64,000 bases of DNA from JAVBSX01 sp051660685 (GTDB lineage: Bacteria > Planctomycetota > Planctomycetia > Pirellulales > Thermoguttaceae): contig JBOFQB010000066.1 in NCBI GenBank assembly GCA_051660685.1, forward strand, positions 27,818 through 91,817, in the 5' to 3' direction. This document shows, piece by piece, positions 61,497-64,000 of this stretch; positions within the stretch are counted from its first letter, which is position 1, and each line of letters opens with the position of its first letter. The notes beneath the pieces are model-generated. The model ran no database searches. It was given only the letters and a program-made list of their open reading frames with translations, and had not been told where the DNA came from. Made by a program: the position numbers and the translations under genes.

Positions 61497-62660
61497 ATGC
61501 AAAATTTTACGTTTCACAATCCAACAAAAATCATTTTTGGACAAAACACGGTTTCTCAGATCGGCGAAATGACCCGAAAATACGGTAAAAAAGCCCTGCT
61601 CGTTTACGGAAAAGGGTCTGTCAAACAAAACGGTATTTACGATCAAGTCGTCACCTCGCTCCAATGTGGCGGAATCAACTGGGTTGAATTTCCCGGCGTC
61701 AAACCGAATCCGACTCTCGCCCATACTCGTGAGGGAATCCAGCTCGTCAAGGAACACCAGATTGACGTTTTGATTGCGGTTGGAGGAGGAAGTGTGATTG
61801 ATGAAACAAAAGCGATTGCAGCCGGTTCGCAAGGAAACGGCGATGTTTGGGATTATTATGACGGAAAAGCGACGATTCAATCGGCTCTTCCTCTTTTGAC
61901 GGTTCTTACGATGTCGGCAACCGGAACAGAAATGAACGGGGGAACGGTCATTACGAAGGAAGAGACGAATGAAAAGTTCGGGCTTGGATCGGAATTTCTG
62001 TTTCCCAAAGTTTCAATCCTTGATCCGTGTACTACCTTTTCGATTCCGGCCAATCAAACCGCTTACGGTTGCATTGACGCCGTTACACATTTGCTCGAAA
62101 GTTATTTTACTTGCGAGGACTCTTTTACGCCGATTCAGGACCGTTACGTTGAAGGAATTGTCCGAACGATTGTTGAAATTGCCGAAAAAATCATTGCAAA
62201 ACCTGATGATTATCAACTTCGCGCAACCTTTATGTGGTGTGCGACGCTTGCATGGAATAATCTGGCTCCAGCCGGAGTCGGCACTTGGTTTAAGCCGAAT
62301 CACATGATAGGGCATAGTATGAGTGCTCTTTATGATACACCTCATGGAGCATCACTTTCAATCACACTTTCAGGTTGGTTATCTTGGTATGCCGAAAAAC
62401 GAAGTACACGACTTGCCCAATTGGGAAAAGCGGTTTTCGACATTAACGAAACGTCGAGTGAAGCGTCGGCTCAAGTGACGATTGCGGCATTTCGATCTTG
62501 GTTCAAACGGTTAAACAGCCCAACAACTCTTGCGTGTATTGGCGTTGACGCTGAAGGAACACGTCAAATCATCGAGAACGTTATTCATTGTGCGCCCCGT
62601 TGGGGTTTGCCGCAATACAATGAAGCGGTTCTTGCCGACATTTTTCGTCGTTGCGAATAA
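61497..62660 (+). CDS. Iron-containing alcohol dehydrogenase (YqhD/BdhA-like)
   Basis: The 387-residue protein has the group III metal-dependent alcohol dehydrogenase pattern: FHNPTKIIFGQN at the start and the nucleotide-binding AVGGGSVIDETKAIAAG. The TMSATGTEMNGG loop follows, and metal ligands lie in GCIDAVTHLLE (Asp, His) and NHMIGHSMSALYDTPHG (two His). YqhD/BdhA enzymes reduce aldehydes to alcohols with NADPH; the substrate is not fixed by sequence. The start has no strong ribosome binding site. Confidence 0.9.
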   Translation: MQNFTFHNPTKIIFGQNTVSQIGEMTRKYGKKALLVYGKGSVKQNGIYDQVVTSLQCGGINWVEFPGVKPNPTLAHTREGIQLVKEHQIDVLIAVGGGSVIDETKAIAAGSQGNGDVWDYYDGKATIQSALPLLTVLTMSATGTEMNGGTVITKEETNEKFGLGSEFLFPKVSILDPCTTFSIPANQTAYGCIDAVTHLLESYFTCEDSFTPIQDRYVEGIVRTIVEIAEKIIAKPDDYQLRATFMWCATLAWNNLAPAGVGTWFKPNHMIGHSMSALYDTPHGASLSITLSGWLSWYAEKRSTRLAQLGKAVFDINETSSEASAQVTIAAFRSWFKRLNSPTTLACIGVDAEGTRQIIENVIHCAPRWGLPQYNEAVLADIFRRCE

Positions 62661-62827
62661 TGACCTGAACCGCTCATCTCGGTTTTCCAGATTTTTGAAT
62701 CGTTTTGTTGACATTAGGATTTGAGGTCGAAAGGATGCGGTTTTGAATTTCATGCGTCTTCTGATTCAAAATCGCTAATCCCTTGATTGAATCTGTACAA
62801 GACCCTGTTGTATCAATTGTCCAAACG

Positions 62828-63870
62828 CTAGACGACGTAAATCCGATACTTGAGAATAATGTCGTTCGGATGATCCTTGAGCGAGAAACGATAAACGACG
62901 CTGTAATGTTTTTGCGCAACAGGAAACATCGGATTTTCCGAGACATTGGGTTCATGTACAAAATTGTAACCCCGCGTGTCTGTTGTCCAAAGATTGTTTT
63001 GGACCGGTTGTTCCAGAAAAACCTCATCAAGATTTAGTTCAACCCTTTCATGCCCGGGAATGGGGCTTTTTTCCCCGGGTTTCAGTGAATCAAGCATGAA
63101 AACAGTATAAGTAATACTCTTAATCCGTTCTGGTCGTAACGGTTGATTATCTGTACCCGTTGTGATTTGGGCCAAGAACAGTCCTGTCCCCTGTTCATAA
63201 GCATACGTCTGATCGGTCAATTGATAAAAAGGTTGCGGCATATCGTTGTCACTCCATACGTTTGAGGACAATGAGAAGAGACCGGCTTTTCGATGAAAAC
63301 CGTCGAAATGATTTTCGAGACGAGTATGAACAACGGGCGTATGTTCCGGTTCCCCTTCCCATACTTCCATATTGACTCCAATAAAACCTTTGTTTTGCAG
63401 ACCGGCACGATGAACCCGCAAAGTTCCCGCCCCAATCAGGCTCGCTTGTCCCGGTCCTTCTTCGGCTAAGGTTGAACAATTGATAAAACGATAACAGTCA
63501 AGCACGCTGCTTTTTTCCGGCAGAATAATCTCGCCGTCATTGGAGACTTGGGCAACCGGAATGCGTCCGAGAATCGACAATTGTGTTGCTAAAGATGATT
63601 CCGCAACAACCAGATTAAGTGCGGTTGCACTTCTCGGGTCAGGATTTTCCGGGTCACGCTGAATGATGGACTGAAGAAGGTGAGTCCCCTGCTGAAACGT
63701 AACAGTTCCGCCTGATTTATCAACAATCCATAAGGGATGAGTTGGTCCCCGATTTCCCCGAATTATCTGATCTTTGAACCCTTTAAGATAACACTTATTA
63801 TCCGCGTTGAAATTGCAGTATTCCCGATTGCCCGATTCTGTATTGCCCTCATAAAACTGAAAATCACTAG
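62828..63870 (-). pseudogene. Gene of unknown function, N-terminus lost to an IS5-like insertion
   Basis: The minus strand is open from the IS junction near 63870 to a TAG at 62828, about 347 codons, with protein-like composition (WIVDKSGGTVTFQQGTHL, SATALNLVVAESSLATQLSI, VYRFSLKDHPNDIILKYRI). The only start codons are internal (for example a TTG at 63580), so the original start is upstream and has been replaced by the insertion sequence. A different frame overlaps the end and runs on to 62674 (SIKGLAILNQKTHEIQNRIL), which might be the original C-terminus after a frameshift. I do not recognise the family. Confidence 0.6.
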
Positions 63871-64000
63871 AGCCTATTTCATAACCGTCTGAGAGCGATC
63901 ATGGCACAAGCTGTTTGTAAATAGGCGTTAAACATTGATATTTTATGATCGTAACGAACTACCAAACGTCGAAAATCCTGTATCCACGAAATCGTTCGCT
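63871..64000 (-). mobile_element. IS5-family-like insertion sequence, one end and transposase C-terminus
   Basis: The last 130 bp encode, on the minus strand (63879 to 63998), the C-terminal 39 residues of a transposase: RTISWIQDFRRLVVRYDHKI, then SMFNAYLQTACAMIALRRL and stop. This matches the end of IS5-family DDE transposases. The element probably ends at about 63871, next to CTAG at 63867-63870, which would fit the YTAR-type target of that family; the exact terminal repeat cannot be confirmed without the other end. The element continues beyond the window. Confidence 0.72.

Overview
The window looks like a chromosomal piece of a bacterium of the phylum Planctomycetota, perhaps a moderate-GC, host-associated or anaerobic relative of the Pirellulales; this is inference. 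The signs are a Tat-exported Gfo/Idh/MocA oxidoreductase, a secreted hydrazine-synthase-alpha-like protein with a LamG domain and two c-type haem motifs, exported sugar isomerase and exo/endonuclease proteins, many large secreted proteins without known relatives, and a GlmU-type uridylyltransferase lacking its acetyltransferase half. No rRNA, tRNA or CRISPR array was found.

Layout. 1-4.9 kb (minus strand): lemA (cut by the window edge), an HD phosphohydrolase, mnmE with two lineage-specific insertions, and a Gfo/Idh/MocA oxidoreductase. 5.1-15.9 kb (plus): PhzF-like isomerase, GRP/RhaT-type transporter, 3-hydroxyacyl-CoA dehydrogenase, a secreted TPR-CHAT protein that seems to have lost its catalytic residues, a D-2-hydroxyacid dehydrogenase and gyrB. 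16.3-23.6 kb (plus): two secreted proteins, a small two-gene unit preceded by palindromes, and a glycerol-1-phosphate dehydrogenase. 23.6-30.3 kb: a block of palindromic repeats, then ribokinase, the haem protein and a lipoprotein on the minus strand. 30.6-38.5 kb: glgB (plus), then a vWA-like/Sel1 membrane protein and a YgiQ radical SAM protein (minus); the YgiQ gene ends in about 1.45 kb of 75-bp tandem repeats. 38.8-48.6 kb (plus): thiC, sugar isomerase, EEP hydrolase, tandem FHA proteins, a 1343-residue membrane-anchored protein and a LUD protein. 48.8-51.6 kb (minus): a secreted unknown and rnpA. 51.8-62.7 kb (plus): uridylyltransferase, prfB with its programmed frameshift, an EcoRI-type methyltransferase overlapping a DUF262-HNH protein, aroH-type chorismate mutase, tRNA-dihydrouridine synthase, Fur-family regulator, SET-domain protein, serine hydrolase and Fe-dependent alcohol dehydrogenase. 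The right end holds a gene cut by an IS5-like insertion sequence.

The most unusual general feature is the intergenic DNA. Purine-rich, G-run repeats sit on the coding strand directly after several genes, in four cases supplying the TAG stop codon. Many are followed by a pyrimidine-rich arm that would fold back on them. At least four further repeat families are present: CGCGATAC palindromes with 3-nt loops, CCCGTCGGG palindromes, TTTCGTG hairpins and a 110-bp MITE-like element. The most system-like cassette is the methyltransferase/DUF262-HNH pair, a likely restriction or defence unit set between housekeeping genes.
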